Assembly (NCBI RefSeq): GCF_025370105.1
Contig: NZ_JANQBK010000012.1
Span: 57,413-121,412, forward strand
DNA from: Sphingomonas hylomeconis
GTDB lineage: Bacteria > Pseudomonadota > Alphaproteobacteria > Sphingomonadales > Sphingomonadaceae
DNA length: 64,000 bases
Reading direction: 5' to 3'
The position numbers and the translations under genes were made by a program. Positions within the stretch are counted from its first letter, which is position 1. The number at the start of each line of letters is the position of its first letter. Positions 43,281-52,359 of this stretch are shown here, piece by piece. Under the pieces are notes generated by a model, which ran no database searches, was not told the DNA's origin, and saw nothing but the letters and a program-made list of their open reading frames with translations.

Positions 43281-44939
43281 TCAGGCGGCAAGCTTGGTCG
43301 GGCCGGCGATGCGGGTCGCGAGCATGGCCGCCTCCCCCTCGTCCTCGCCCGTCAGGCGCGGCTCGATCGCCGCAGCGGTACGGTTGAACGCGTCGAATGC
43401 CGCGCCGAATTCGTCGCCGCGGCGGTGCGAGATGCGCAACGCGAAATCCGCCTTGGCGGATTCATCGAGCGCGCGGCGCAAGCGGGCCAGCGGCCGCGCG
43501 ACCATCGCACCGCTGAGATAGCCGATCATCAGCACCGCCAGCATCACCACGATCGAGAGCAGGATCAGCGACATGCGCGCGCCCGCGATCGCGGCGTCGA
43601 GCCCATCGCGCTTGACCACCAGATCGACGGTACCGAAGCGCGCGCCGGCATAGGTGATCGGATGGACGAACCGGATGCCGGCACCTTGGCCGCCATCGGC
43701 TGCGGCGCTGACGATCGAGGCGCCGCCGCCCTGCATCACGGCTTCACCGCCCGTCCGGCGATAGCGCTGCCCGATCAGGCTGGCGTCGCCGGCGGCGCGG
43801 ACCACACCGCGCGTGTCGGCGACGATCAGGTCGCGGATCGCCGGATCGCGCGTTGCGGTCAGCGCGAACGCCTGCAACGCCGACCAATCCTGCTGATCGG
43901 CGGGCAACCCGGCATTGTCGGCCGCCAGCACGGCGGCATTGTTGGTGACGAAGGCGGCGATCGATCCGCCCGAGGTGATCGCCATATGCTCCAGCGTCCG
44001 CGTCTCGCGCGACAGCGTGGTGGTGGTGCAGGCGATCAGCGCCGTCGCGGTGACGAGCGCGAGCGCGAGGGGCAATTTGATGCGCAGCGAAAGACCGCGG
44101 CGCGCGCCGGGCGCCTCGTCATCCGCCGCCAGCTCGCGCGCCAGGGCACGCTCCAGCGCCTCGCCGTCGGCAAAGCGCTGTTCGGGCTTCTTGGCGAGCA
44201 GCTTGTCGATCACGAAGCGCAGGCCGGGCGGGCAATCGGCGGTCGTGCGATCGATCGGCTCGACCTTTTCCTGCGCGATCTGAATCGCCAGGGTCGCCAG
44301 CGCGGTGCCGGGAAAGGCGACCTTCCCGGTGACCATCTCGTACAGCACCACGCCGAGCGAAAACAGATCGGAGCGCTGATCGACCGGCAGGCCGAGCGCC
44401 TGTTCCGGGCTCATATAGCGCGGCGTCCCGATCATCTGTCCGGCCTGGGTCCGGGTGACCTGGTCGGTATCGCCGATTCGTGCGACGCCGAAATCGAGCA
44501 GTTTGGCGGTCTGCCCGTCGGTCGACAGCAGAATGTTCGACGGCTTGATGTCGCGGTGCACGACACCGGCGCGATGCGCATAGGCCAGCGCGCTGGCGAG
44601 TTGCCGGCCGATCGCCAGCACGCGTTCATAGGGCATGCGGCCCTGCTGCAGCAGCGCGACATCCAGCGGCTGGCCGTCGACCAGCTCCATCGCGATATAG
44701 GCAACGCCGTCCGTCTCGCCGACATCGTAGATCGTCGCGATATTGGCATGGCTCAGCGCGCCGGCCGCGCGCGCTTCGCGCAGGAAGCGCGCGCCGATCT
44801 CGGGATCGCGCGCGTAATCGGGCTTGAGCACCTTGATCGCCACCGCACGATCGATCTCGGGATCATGCGCGCGGTAGACTTCCGCCATCGCGCCTTCGCC
44901 GAGGCACGAATCGATCCGATAGCGGCCCAGCATCGTCAT
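43281..44939 (-). CDS. Membrane serine/threonine protein kinase with periplasmic sensor and C-terminal HAMP
   Basis: A 552-aa PpkA-like kinase. Catalytic domain about 7-265: glycine loop LGEGAMAEV, K36, HRD 128-130, DFG 149-151. Transmembrane helix about 288-304, then a periplasmic sensor region about 308-455, a second helix about 457-479 and a HAMP-like segment about 480-525. The HAMP is C-terminal to the sensor while the kinase is N-terminal to it. Co-transcribed with FHA and PP2C partners. The start overlaps the LysM gene stop by 4 nt. Confidence 0.92.
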   Translation of the reverse strand: MTMLGRYRIDSCLGEGAMAEVYRAHDPEIDRAVAIKVLKPDYARDPEIGARFLREARAAGALSHANIATIYDVGETDGVAYIAMELVDGQPLDVALLQQGRMPYERVLAIGRQLASALAYAHRAGVVHRDIKPSNILLSTDGQTAKLLDFGVARIGDTDQVTRTQAGQMIGTPRYMSPEQALGLPVDQRSDLFSLGVVLYEMVTGKVAFPGTALATLAIQIAQEKVEPIDRTTADCPPGLRFVIDKLLAKKPEQRFADGEALERALARELAADDEAPGARRGLSLRIKLPLALALVTATALIACTTTTLSRETRTLEHMAITSGGSIAAFVTNNAAVLAADNAGLPADQQDWSALQAFALTATRDPAIRDLIVADTRGVVRAAGDASLIGQRYRRTGGEAVMQGGGASIVSAAADGGQGAGIRFVHPITYAGARFGTVDLVVKRDGLDAAIAGARMSLILLSIVVMLAVLMIGYLSGAMVARPLARLRRALDESAKADFALRISHRRGDEFGAAFDAFNRTAAAIEPRLTGEDEGEAAMLATRIAGPTKLAA

Positions 44940-45670
44940 TGGCGTGCTTTCACGGTGGCAGCAATCCGCTGCGCGCGTGCCAGATCGCGGGCGATCAGCG
45001 CATTGCCGGGATCGAGCGCGGCGGCGCGGCGCAACAGGCCCACGGCGCGTTGCACATTACCCTGGTTGAGCGCGGCGAGCCCGGCGGTCCGCGCCGCGCG
45101 TGCAGCAACGGGGTTGGCGACCGGCTTGGCCGGCGCCGGCGCGGCCGGCCTGGCCGCCGCCGGTTTGGGCTTGGCCGGCGCGGGCGTCGCGCGGACCGGA
45201 TCGGGCCGGCGCACCGGTTCGGGGCGTGGCGCTTCGCCGGGGATGCGCAGCACCTGGCCAGGCGTCAGCACCACCGGCGCCTTCAGCCCGTTATAGCGAC
45301 CGAGCTGATACGCCTTCAGTCGGTTGCCCAGGAACCGCTGGGCCAGCCCGACGATCGTATCGCCGGGCCGGGTGACATAGGGATAGCTGTCCGGCCCGAG
45401 CAGTTCCTTGGGATCGCGATCGAGCGAATCGTTCAGCAGCCGGGCGGACGGGTTCATCGGGTCGCGCTTCAGCAACGCCTTGAGCCGCTTGCGCGCGGCG
45501 CCCTCCTGGCCCTGATCGAGCAGGGTCGCGATCGCCTCGGCCTCGCCCGCGCTGCTTGCCGCCGGCGGTGGCGCCACGGCCTTCAGATGCGGGGTCCCGC
45601 CCGAACAGGCCGCCAGCGACAGTGCGCCCGCCGCGACAACCGCCAATTTTACGCTTTTACGCCCACTCAT
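44936..45670 (-). CDS. LysM-domain lipoprotein with tetratricopeptide-like tail
   Basis: A 244-aa protein. Lipobox LSLAAC with Cys22 as the lipidation site. LysM domain about 96-142 (YVTRPGDTIVGLAQRFLGN to LTPGQVLRIP), which binds peptidoglycan. A Pro/Ala/Lys linker follows (about 148-190), then a TPR-like helix pair at the end. Its coupling to the kinase by an ATGA overlap suggests it senses or anchors to the cell wall for the kinase module. A longer in-frame upstream extension runs through the EAL gene and is shadow. Confidence 0.85.
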   Translation of the reverse strand: MSGRKSVKLAVVAAGALSLAACSGGTPHLKAVAPPPAASSAGEAEAIATLLDQGQEGAARKRLKALLKRDPMNPSARLLNDSLDRDPKELLGPDSYPYVTRPGDTIVGLAQRFLGNRLKAYQLGRYNGLKAPVVLTPGQVLRIPGEAPRPEPVRRPDPVRATPAPAKPKPAAARPAAPAPAKPVANPVAARAARTAGLAALNQGNVQRAVGLLRRAAALDPGNALIARDLARAQRIAATVKARQ

Positions 45671-47280
45671 GCACTCAGCCTCTCGATACTCTCTGGCCGC
45701 TCGTCTCCGAGCGACAACAACATGGACAGCCCCGGCGCATCGCGCGCGAACGCCGCAAAGCGATCCGCGTCGAGCGGGCGGCTGAAATAATAGCCCTGGA
45801 AATGGTGGCAGCCGTGCGCGCGCAGCCAGGCATATTCGGCGTGCCGCTCGACGCCTTCGGCGAGCACGCGGATGCCGAGCCCGTGCGCCAGCGCGATGAT
45901 GCTCTGGCAGATCGCCTGGCTGTCGACGCGCGTATCCACCGCGGTAACGAATTCGCGGTCGATCTTGATCTTGTCGAAGCGCAGGGTGCGCAGCGAGCTG
46001 AAGCCCGAATAGCCAGTGCCGAAATCGTCGACCGCCAGCTTGACGCCCATCGCGCGCAACTGCTCGAAGATGCGGCGGCAATGCGCCGCGTCGCTGGTCG
46101 CCACGCTCTCGGTCAGCTCGATTTCGAGGCAGTTCGCGCCAAGCTCATGGCGCTCCAACGTGCGTTCGATGAGGATCGGCAGGTCGTCCCCGTCGAGCTG
46201 CAACCCCGACACGTTCACCGCCATGCGCATGTCGACGAACCCGCGATCTTGCCACTCCCCGGCCTCGCGCACCGCCGCGTTCAGCACCCACATCCCAATC
46301 TCCCCCGCCAACCCGATCGCCTCCAGGACCGGCACGAACCGCGCAGGGGAAACCGCACCGCGCGTGGGGTGGTGCCAGCGCAGCAGAGCCTCGGCCCCGC
46401 ACACGCGCCGTGCCTGGGCATCGATCAGCGGCTGGAATTCGAGCAGCAATTCGCGCCGCGCGATCGCCTGGCGCAGATCCTGTTCGAGATCATACCGATC
46501 GCGCGCGCGCTCGGCCGGATCGACCGTCACCTCGGCTGCGGCCACCATGCCCCCCGCCAAGGCGAAAGACGCCAGTGTCCGCGATAGGAACGCCGCCGCG
46601 GTCAGATCGTCGTGCTGGTCAAACGCGGCGATCCGATATTGTACCTGCGGTTCGATCTCGCGGCCCTCGATCAGGATCGCATCGCTCAGCGCATAGGATA
46701 CGGCGTCGAGCTCGGCCTGAGCGGTCGCCGCATCCGCCTCCTGCCCGAACCAGATGCACAATTGGCCCCGGTCGACCTGTGCCAAGAAGCGGTTGTTAGG
46801 CACCATCCTGCGCAACCGTGCCGCCAGGATCGCGAACACGCGCTCGCCCAACGCCGGATCGAACGCGGTCAGGCGGTCGAAATCGGGGAAGGCGATCGCC
46901 CCCAGCAGCCCGCCGCCATCAACAGCGATCCTCGCCAGCAACGGCTCGCGCATCGGCAGGCCACTGAGCGGATGCGTTGCCGCCAGGCGGTGATCGACCC
47001 GCGCGAGACGATGCTGCAGATCGACGACCGCAACATTGTCCGCAGCACGATCCGTCACGGGCATTGCAGACGATTGTGCGGCGAGCCGCCGCTCCGCCCG
47101 GTCGACCGTCCGCTGAAGCCGCCAGTTCCATACCGCCAGAAAGGCGACGAGCACCACGCACAGACCGCCGGATACTGCCGGGCGCACGCCTAGCGTCGAT
47201 ATCGCGGCAATGGCGATAATCCCCCAGGGCGCCATCAGGGCGAGCTTGGGAGCCGTACCGGGGAAGAAACCGTGTCGCAC
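45667..47280 (-). CDS. EAL-domain c-di-GMP phosphodiesterase with degenerate GGDEF domain
   Basis: A 537-aa membrane protein. Helices near residues 18-52. A GGDEF-like domain (about 105-250) has its signature replaced by VDRGQL, so it should lack cyclase activity. The EAL domain (about 265-520) keeps the key residues: EALLRW 297-302, the N in AVNVS, E in ELTES, DDFGTGYS 418-425, the K in KIKIDRE, and EGVE. GTG start, with ATG at 47235 as an alternative that drops 15 residues. First gene of the kinase/FHA/PP2C operon. Confidence 0.9.
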   Translation of the reverse strand: MRHGFFPGTAPKLALMAPWGIIAIAAISTLGVRPAVSGGLCVVLVAFLAVWNWRLQRTVDRAERRLAAQSSAMPVTDRAADNVAVVDLQHRLARVDHRLAATHPLSGLPMREPLLARIAVDGGGLLGAIAFPDFDRLTAFDPALGERVFAILAARLRRMVPNNRFLAQVDRGQLCIWFGQEADAATAQAELDAVSYALSDAILIEGREIEPQVQYRIAAFDQHDDLTAAAFLSRTLASFALAGGMVAAAEVTVDPAERARDRYDLEQDLRQAIARRELLLEFQPLIDAQARRVCGAEALLRWHHPTRGAVSPARFVPVLEAIGLAGEIGMWVLNAAVREAGEWQDRGFVDMRMAVNVSGLQLDGDDLPILIERTLERHELGANCLEIELTESVATSDAAHCRRIFEQLRAMGVKLAVDDFGTGYSGFSSLRTLRFDKIKIDREFVTAVDTRVDSQAICQSIIALAHGLGIRVLAEGVERHAEYAWLRAHGCHHFQGYYFSRPLDADRFAAFARDAPGLSMLLSLGDERPESIERLSA

Positions 47281-47688
47281 CAGGCCGGTCTACGAACCAA
47301 ACAATACGAGTCGGTTAAGCTCAGACAAGATTCGCGCAAAATCCGTAATTTGCGATCGGCACGATACACGATGTTCACGCCGCCGCCGCAGCGCTGCCCC
47401 TGCGCTAGCGTCCCCTCAGGCCCAGGCGCGTGGTGGCGGACGGCAGGCCCTTGCTCATCGGATGGCCGGCAAGTCGACGCTTTGCTCGCGGGCGCAATTC
47501 GCTCGTTCCTGTCGTCTGCACGCAAACATTGCCATCAGTGTTTCGTAAATGGCTGGACGAAACCCAGCCTGTCTCGCCAGTCCTTCGGGTATCCACTCAC
47601 CGTATCGAGCCGATTTGCGAAAACCGACCTCGCCCGTTGGGGCATCAGCCATTTGCAACCTGGACCGCCGCAAACCACGCAGGGTCGA
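47281..47688. other. Gene-poor spacer between the EAL operon and the amidase gene
   Basis: A 408-bp segment without a convincing gene. Short frames on both strands have unusual composition and no recognisable domain. Its GC content looks lower than the neighbours, and it carries the promoter at 47301-47328. Confidence 0.5.
47301..47328 (-). promoter_or_regulatory. Probable promoter of the EAL-LysM-kinase-FHA-PP2C operon
   Basis: Read on the minus strand, -35 TTGTCT (47323-47328) and -10 TATTGT (47301-47306) are 16 bp apart, and the operon start follows about 20 nt later. Each box matches four of six consensus bases. Confidence 0.4.
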
Positions 47689-49089
47689 TCAGGCAAGCGT
47701 CACCGGGCGCCGCATAGCCCAAGGCCTGGCTGCCTCGAGTTCGTATGCCAGCCCGAGCAGCAGTGCCTCGTCTCCGACTGCCGCGCCGAACTGGGCGCCG
47801 ATCGGCAAGCCGGATGCCGACCACGTCCCGGGCACGCTCATGGCGGGGGCGCCGACGACGTTGTACGGCGTGGTGTACCCGACATAGCGGGTCAGCCGCT
47901 CAGCCATCGTGTCGACCGGCAGGTCCGGCGCGAGCCACCCGATGGTCGGGGGCGGCAGTGACAGGACCGGCGACAGGATGACGTCGAACTCGGCGAGCCA
48001 GGCGTCGTAGACCGGTCGAAGCGACCCGAGATACGCCATCGCCTGTTCGACCGCTCCTTCGGGTGCGCCCGCGACGATCGCCGCCATGGCCAGACTGAAC
48101 GGCTCGACCTCGTCGAGCCCGGGTGGGCGGCCGAGGCGAGCGCCCGCCTCGGCGAGCAGATTCGCCGCGCCTTTCGACCAGACGAGCAGGAACGCATCGG
48201 CCATCCCGACCAGAGGCGCCGGCCACGCCGTCGGTGCTACTCGGTGCCCCAATTGTTCGAGCAGGGCCGCCGTATCCTGTATGGCGACCGCCACCTCGGG
48301 ATCGGGCGACTGGCCCGACAGACTGTCGAGCACCAGACCGACCCGAAGCCGTCGCGACGAGGGTGCTCTGATCAGCCCGACCGGCGGCAGCCCGCTATCC
48401 TTTGCTTCGACCGCCGCAAGAAGAGCGGCACTGTCGCGCACGCTGCGAGAGACACACAATTGTACGCTCAGCGGCATCGGGAAATGGCCTGGATCGGTCG
48501 CCAGGGTGCGGTTTCTGGACGTCTTCAGCCCGAACAGCCCGCAGCACGATGCCGGGATACGGATCGATCCCCCGCCGTCGCTCGCGTGCGCGAACGGCAC
48601 GACGTGTGCCGCGGTGGCCGCTGCCGCGCCGCCCGACGACCCGCCCGCCGAGCGCGTCGGATCCCAGGGATTGCGGGTCGGACCGAACGCCAGCGGCTCG
48701 GTGGTGGGAAGAAACCCGTGTTCGGGCGTCGCGCTCTTACCGATCGGGTTGAGTCCGGTCGCCAGCATGCCGTCGATCAGCGGCGCGTGGCGCTGTGCAG
48801 CGGAAAAGCCTCCCGTCGATCGCGTGCCGAGCCGGGTGGGAAGCCCGGTGAGATCGTCGAGATCCTTGATCAGAAAAGGCACGCCGGCGAACGGCCCGTC
48901 ACCGAGTGGTGCACGTGCCCTGTCGCGGGCGCGGTCGTAATCATCGGTGACCAGGAAATTGAGCTTGGGATTGAGCGATTCGGAACGTGCGATCGCAGCA
49001 TCGACCACTTCCAGCGCCGACACCGCCCCCGATCGGAGTGCCGCGGCAGTTTCCGTGGCATCCCAACCCGCGAAATCCGATTCACTCAT
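47689..49089 (-). CDS. Amidase (amidase-signature family)
   Basis: A 466-aa amidase. The Ser-cisSer-Lys triad is visible as K75 (FLIKDLDD), S151 in the GGSSGGAAAA signature and S175 in DGGGSIRIPA. No signal peptide, so cytoplasmic. The sequence around AMSVPGTWSASGLPIGAQFGA is the usual C-terminal conserved block. Substrate not predictable. Relatives include 6-aminohexanoate-cyclic-dimer hydrolase and plain acyl amidases. No partner genes are adjacent, and both flanks are gene-poor. Confidence 0.9.
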   Translation of the reverse strand: MSESDFAGWDATETAAALRSGAVSALEVVDAAIARSESLNPKLNFLVTDDYDRARDRARAPLGDGPFAGVPFLIKDLDDLTGLPTRLGTRSTGGFSAAQRHAPLIDGMLATGLNPIGKSATPEHGFLPTTEPLAFGPTRNPWDPTRSAGGSSGGAAAATAAHVVPFAHASDGGGSIRIPASCCGLFGLKTSRNRTLATDPGHFPMPLSVQLCVSRSVRDSAALLAAVEAKDSGLPPVGLIRAPSSRRLRVGLVLDSLSGQSPDPEVAVAIQDTAALLEQLGHRVAPTAWPAPLVGMADAFLLVWSKGAANLLAEAGARLGRPPGLDEVEPFSLAMAAIVAGAPEGAVEQAMAYLGSLRPVYDAWLAEFDVILSPVLSLPPPTIGWLAPDLPVDTMAERLTRYVGYTTPYNVVGAPAMSVPGTWSASGLPIGAQFGAAVGDEALLLGLAYELEAARPWAMRRPVTLA

Positions 49090-49668
49090 GCCGGCCTCCC
49101 CCCGCTTATCGTTGCACCATTAGTGCCGATGAATAATGGCGTCGGCAATGCGGCATTCCCACCCACCCCCGTCGGACTGCTTGAAAACAGTCGGACAGGC
49201 TGGCGGGTTGACCATCGGACCGCGACATGCCGCTTTCGGTCCTGAAATCACCGCACGGTAAAAGGCACAAACCCGTCTCTGTTCATCTTGGGACGCTTGG
49301 TATTGCCCAACGGTTGGCAGCGACAGCAATCGGTCAGACACGGTTTATCACCGTTAAGGCATGACCCGCCGCACAATGGCGCCCGCGAGCCAAAACGACT
49401 TGGTCGTGGTCGTACAGCAAGGGGCTATGGATTGACCGGCCCCGGGCGGGCCACGGGGTCGATCGGCTGGAGGACGACCTCATACGGCAGCGGTGCCGCG
49501 ATGGGGTCGCTTGCTCCGTTTCGACCCTGCCCGAAAGCGGACGCCATTTAAACTGACGCAATTAGGTCATTAAACTGTAACGTGCTGGTTTTTAGTGTTT
49601 ATTTGCCGATATTCTGACGGAACTGTCATTCCACCGCATCCTCCATGGCAATAGCTTTGGAGATCAGC
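49090..49668. other. Long intergenic region upstream of the TonB receptor
   Basis: 579 bp with no gene that I can support. Short frames at 49120-49341 (minus) and 49334-49561 (minus) show no domain. The right half is notably AT-rich and carries the direct repeats at 49553-49581, a possible -10 TAGTGT at 49593-49598 and a 5' leader of about 60 nt. Confidence 0.5.
49553..49581 (+). promoter_or_regulatory. PHO-box-like direct repeats upstream of the TonB receptor
   Basis: Three 7-mers in 11-bp phase: CTGACGC (49553), AGGTCAT (49564) and CTGTAAC (49575), separated by AT-rich AATT and TAAA. This is the PhoB site plan (CTGTCAT repeats with 4-bp AT-rich spacers). A -10-like TAGTGT begins 11 nt after the last repeat, the usual spacing in PhoB-activated promoters. 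Binding by PhoB or by the local OmpR-family regulator is inferred. Confidence 0.5.
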
Positions 49669-52305
49669 ATGCGTTCGACCTGCCGCAGAATTGCCCTTTG
49701 TACGACGGTATCGCTTGGCGTCCTGACGCTTGCCCCAGCCGCGTTTGGCCAGGCTGCCCCGGCGGACGATCAGGCCGACATCGGCGCGGATATCGTCGTC
49801 ACCGGCACCGCGTTCCAAAACCAGAAGGCGATCCAGACTCGCCGCGACTCCCCGGTCATCGTCGACTCGCTGGTGCAGGACGATACCGGCGATCTTGCCG
49901 ATCAATATCTCTCCGAAGCGCTGGCCCGCGTGCCCGGCGTGTCGACGATGCAGGTGCTCTATGGCGAGCAGGAGAGCCAGTATGTCGCGATCCGCGGCAT
50001 TACGCCCGATCTCAACTATGTCTCGCTCGACGGCATCGGCATGATCTCCGTCGCCAACCAGGGTGCGGGGCAACGCCGCGTCGATCTTGCGCTAATCCCG
50101 AGCCAGGCGTCGAGCCGCACCGACGTGTTCAAGACCTTTACCGCCGATCAGGAGGCCGGCGCGATCGGCGGCGTGATCAATATCGTGCCGTACAGCGCGT
50201 TCGACCGCCGGCGCGACCGCTTCCTGATCGAGGCGAACGTGAGCTACACCGACTATATCGATATCCCGGGCGGCAATTCGCTCGGCAAGTACAAGGACAC
50301 GCATTGGGGCGGCGGCGGCCGCGCGCTGCTGACCAAGCGGTTCGGCGGCAACGAGCAGTTCGGCATCGTGCTGACCGGCACGTACAACCAGCGCACCTAT
50401 GACGAGACCAAGCGCAATCCCAACGGCCGCACCTATTACAGCACCACCGGCACCGCGACGACGCCGGCCAGCGCCAACTATAACGGCTTCGATCCCGCGC
50501 CGACCGCGATGGTCTCCTACGACTTCACCAATTTCGTAAAGACCTATGGCGGCACCGCGACGTTCGAATTCAAGCCGAGCAACAACTGGTACGCCTCGAT
50601 CCTGGCCTATGACTATCGCCAGACCGAGGATCAGACCGATCCGATCTTCACGCTGCGCGCGTTCGACCAGTTGAAGAACCAGACCGCGCATGGCGGCACG
50701 TTGCGCGTGCCGGACGTGCGCACCGCGCTCAACTACGATCGCTTCGAGACCGAGAGCCGCGGCGTGCTGTTCAAGACGCGCTATACCGACGATCGCGGCA
50801 CCGAGATCGCCTTGCGCGCCGGCTATAACGAGAACAGCTTCCTCGATGCCGAGCAGGCCGCGGTCTACCAGTCCAAGCCGACCAACCAGTTCATCACCTA
50901 TGATAGTTCCAACCGGTCGATCGGCTTCACGCTGACCGACCCGGCCGGCTTGCGCAATGCGGCAAACTATTCGCTGCTCACCGCCGGCGACACGCAGTAT
51001 CGAGCCCTGGGCAAGGCCTGGGAAGGCCGGCTGGACGTCTCGAACAATGCCGACGGCAACGATCGCGGGTTCGGTATCAAGGGCGGGGTCGGCCTGCGCA
51101 ATTTCGACATGCAACGCGACGTGACCGCGATCAATTACGTGGTCGGCACCAACACGCTCACGCCGGTCGCCTATGATCCCAACTTCACGCCCTACCTATT
51201 CGGCTACAACGTGCTGTGGATCGACTATCCCAAATTCGCGGAAACGGTGAAACCAACGCTGGGCGTCAATGCGAAGAGCTCGGCGACGGGATCGGCCGAG
51301 CAGGATTACGATTACCAAGAGACGATCGGCTATGCCTATCTGAGCGGCGTCTGGGCGAGCGATCACACCCGCGTCATCGCCGGCCTGCGGTACGATCTGG
51401 CCGATTACACCGCGCGTACGCCGGTGCAGATCGGATCGGTCTATCAGGGCAGTTCTGCCCAGACGGGCGGTAGCTATCGCAACCTGCTGCCCTCGCTCAA
51501 CCTCGTGCAGGACGTGACCGACCAGCTGCGCCTCAAGGCCAGCTACAGCCGCACGATCGGCCGCCCCGCCCCCGAGGATCTCGCGCGTCCGACGACGCGC
51601 AACGATTCGACCTTCACGATCAACCGCGGCAATCCCGATCTCACCCCGCGCCGCGCCGACAATTTCGACCTCGCCGGTGAGTTCTACTTCAATGGCGGGC
51701 AGGGGCTGATGAGCGTCGGCGGCTTCATCAAGAACATCAAGGACGACATTTACGACCTTAAGGAGGAGCAGGTCATCGACGGCTTCACCTATACCGTCAC
51801 CACGCCGATGAACGCGAGCGCGTCCAAGCTCAAGGGTATCGAGTTCCAGCTGATCGACAATGCGATCGGATTCATGCCGGGCTTCCTCAAGGACCGGATC
51901 GGCTTTGCGTTCAACGTCACGCGCACCTGGGGCGAAACCGATTATCTTGTCGGCGGGGTGCCGATCCACAAGAATTCGCTGCTTTACCAGCGCGAATGGA
52001 TCGGCAACGCCGCCTTGTTCTACACCATGCCCCGGGGCGGCGAGGTGCGCGTCGCCTATGCCTATGGCGATGGCTATCTCGACGGGATCGGCGCCGATCC
52101 GACGCTCGACCGCGGCCCCGAAGCCCGCGGTCAGCTCGACGCTTCGGCCCGTTTCACGATCGCGCGGGACTGGATCGTCAAGTTGCAGGCCAAGAACCTC
52201 CTCGGCGAGGATATCTATCTCGGATACGGCGAAAACCTGCGCTACCGCCGCGCCGAGATGAACAAGGGCACGCAGTTCTTCGTGAACCTGATCTTCAAGC
52301 CCTGA
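49669..52305 (+). CDS. TonB-dependent receptor (no STN domain), paired with PhoD
   Basis: An 878-aa receptor. Signal peptide ends about residue 28 (AAFGQA), TonB box DIVVTGTAF near 43, plug with VPGVSTMQVLYGEQESQYVAIRG, and a barrel ending FFVNLIFKP. It is strongly similar along its length to the receptor at 55,547 but lacks the STN domain. The ATG at 49669 has GGAG 7-8 nt upstream and begins the signal peptide. A PhoD phosphatase follows 54 nt later, so uptake of phosphate esters or their carriers is a fair inference. Confidence 0.93.
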   Translation: MRSTCRRIALCTTVSLGVLTLAPAAFGQAAPADDQADIGADIVVTGTAFQNQKAIQTRRDSPVIVDSLVQDDTGDLADQYLSEALARVPGVSTMQVLYGEQESQYVAIRGITPDLNYVSLDGIGMISVANQGAGQRRVDLALIPSQASSRTDVFKTFTADQEAGAIGGVINIVPYSAFDRRRDRFLIEANVSYTDYIDIPGGNSLGKYKDTHWGGGGRALLTKRFGGNEQFGIVLTGTYNQRTYDETKRNPNGRTYYSTTGTATTPASANYNGFDPAPTAMVSYDFTNFVKTYGGTATFEFKPSNNWYASILAYDYRQTEDQTDPIFTLRAFDQLKNQTAHGGTLRVPDVRTALNYDRFETESRGVLFKTRYTDDRGTEIALRAGYNENSFLDAEQAAVYQSKPTNQFITYDSSNRSIGFTLTDPAGLRNAANYSLLTAGDTQYRALGKAWEGRLDVSNNADGNDRGFGIKGGVGLRNFDMQRDVTAINYVVGTNTLTPVAYDPNFTPYLFGYNVLWIDYPKFAETVKPTLGVNAKSSATGSAEQDYDYQETIGYAYLSGVWASDHTRVIAGLRYDLADYTARTPVQIGSVYQGSSAQTGGSYRNLLPSLNLVQDVTDQLRLKASYSRTIGRPAPEDLARPTTRNDSTFTINRGNPDLTPRRADNFDLAGEFYFNGGQGLMSVGGFIKNIKDDIYDLKEEQVIDGFTYTVTTPMNASASKLKGIEFQLIDNAIGFMPGFLKDRIGFAFNVTRTWGETDYLVGGVPIHKNSLLYQREWIGNAALFYTMPRGGEVRVAYAYGDGYLDGIGADPTLDRGPEARGQLDASARFTIARDWIVKLQAKNLLGEDIYLGYGENLRYRRAEMNKGTQFFVNLIFKP

Positions 52306-52313
52306 CGCCTCCC

Positions 52314-52327
52314 GGGCGGCCCCGCCC
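52314..52327. terminator. GC hairpin after the TonB receptor gene
   Basis: GGGCG - GCCC - CGCCC forms a 5-bp GC stem nine bases after the receptor stop. There is no T tract. It may attenuate rather than end transcription before phoD. Confidence 0.3.
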
Positions 52328-52359
52328 CTGCCCCTGTTCCCGCTCGCTAAGGACCGGCC

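Noticed and set aside
41547..47280. Calling the kinase/FHA module a type VI secretion locus
   Set aside because: No tssB, tssC, hcp, vgrG, clpV or membrane-complex genes are present in the window, so only the regulatory set is claimed.
49614..49629. CTGACGGAACTGTCAT as another PHO box
   Set aside because: The two cores are nine bases apart, not eleven, so the phase of PhoB repeats is broken.
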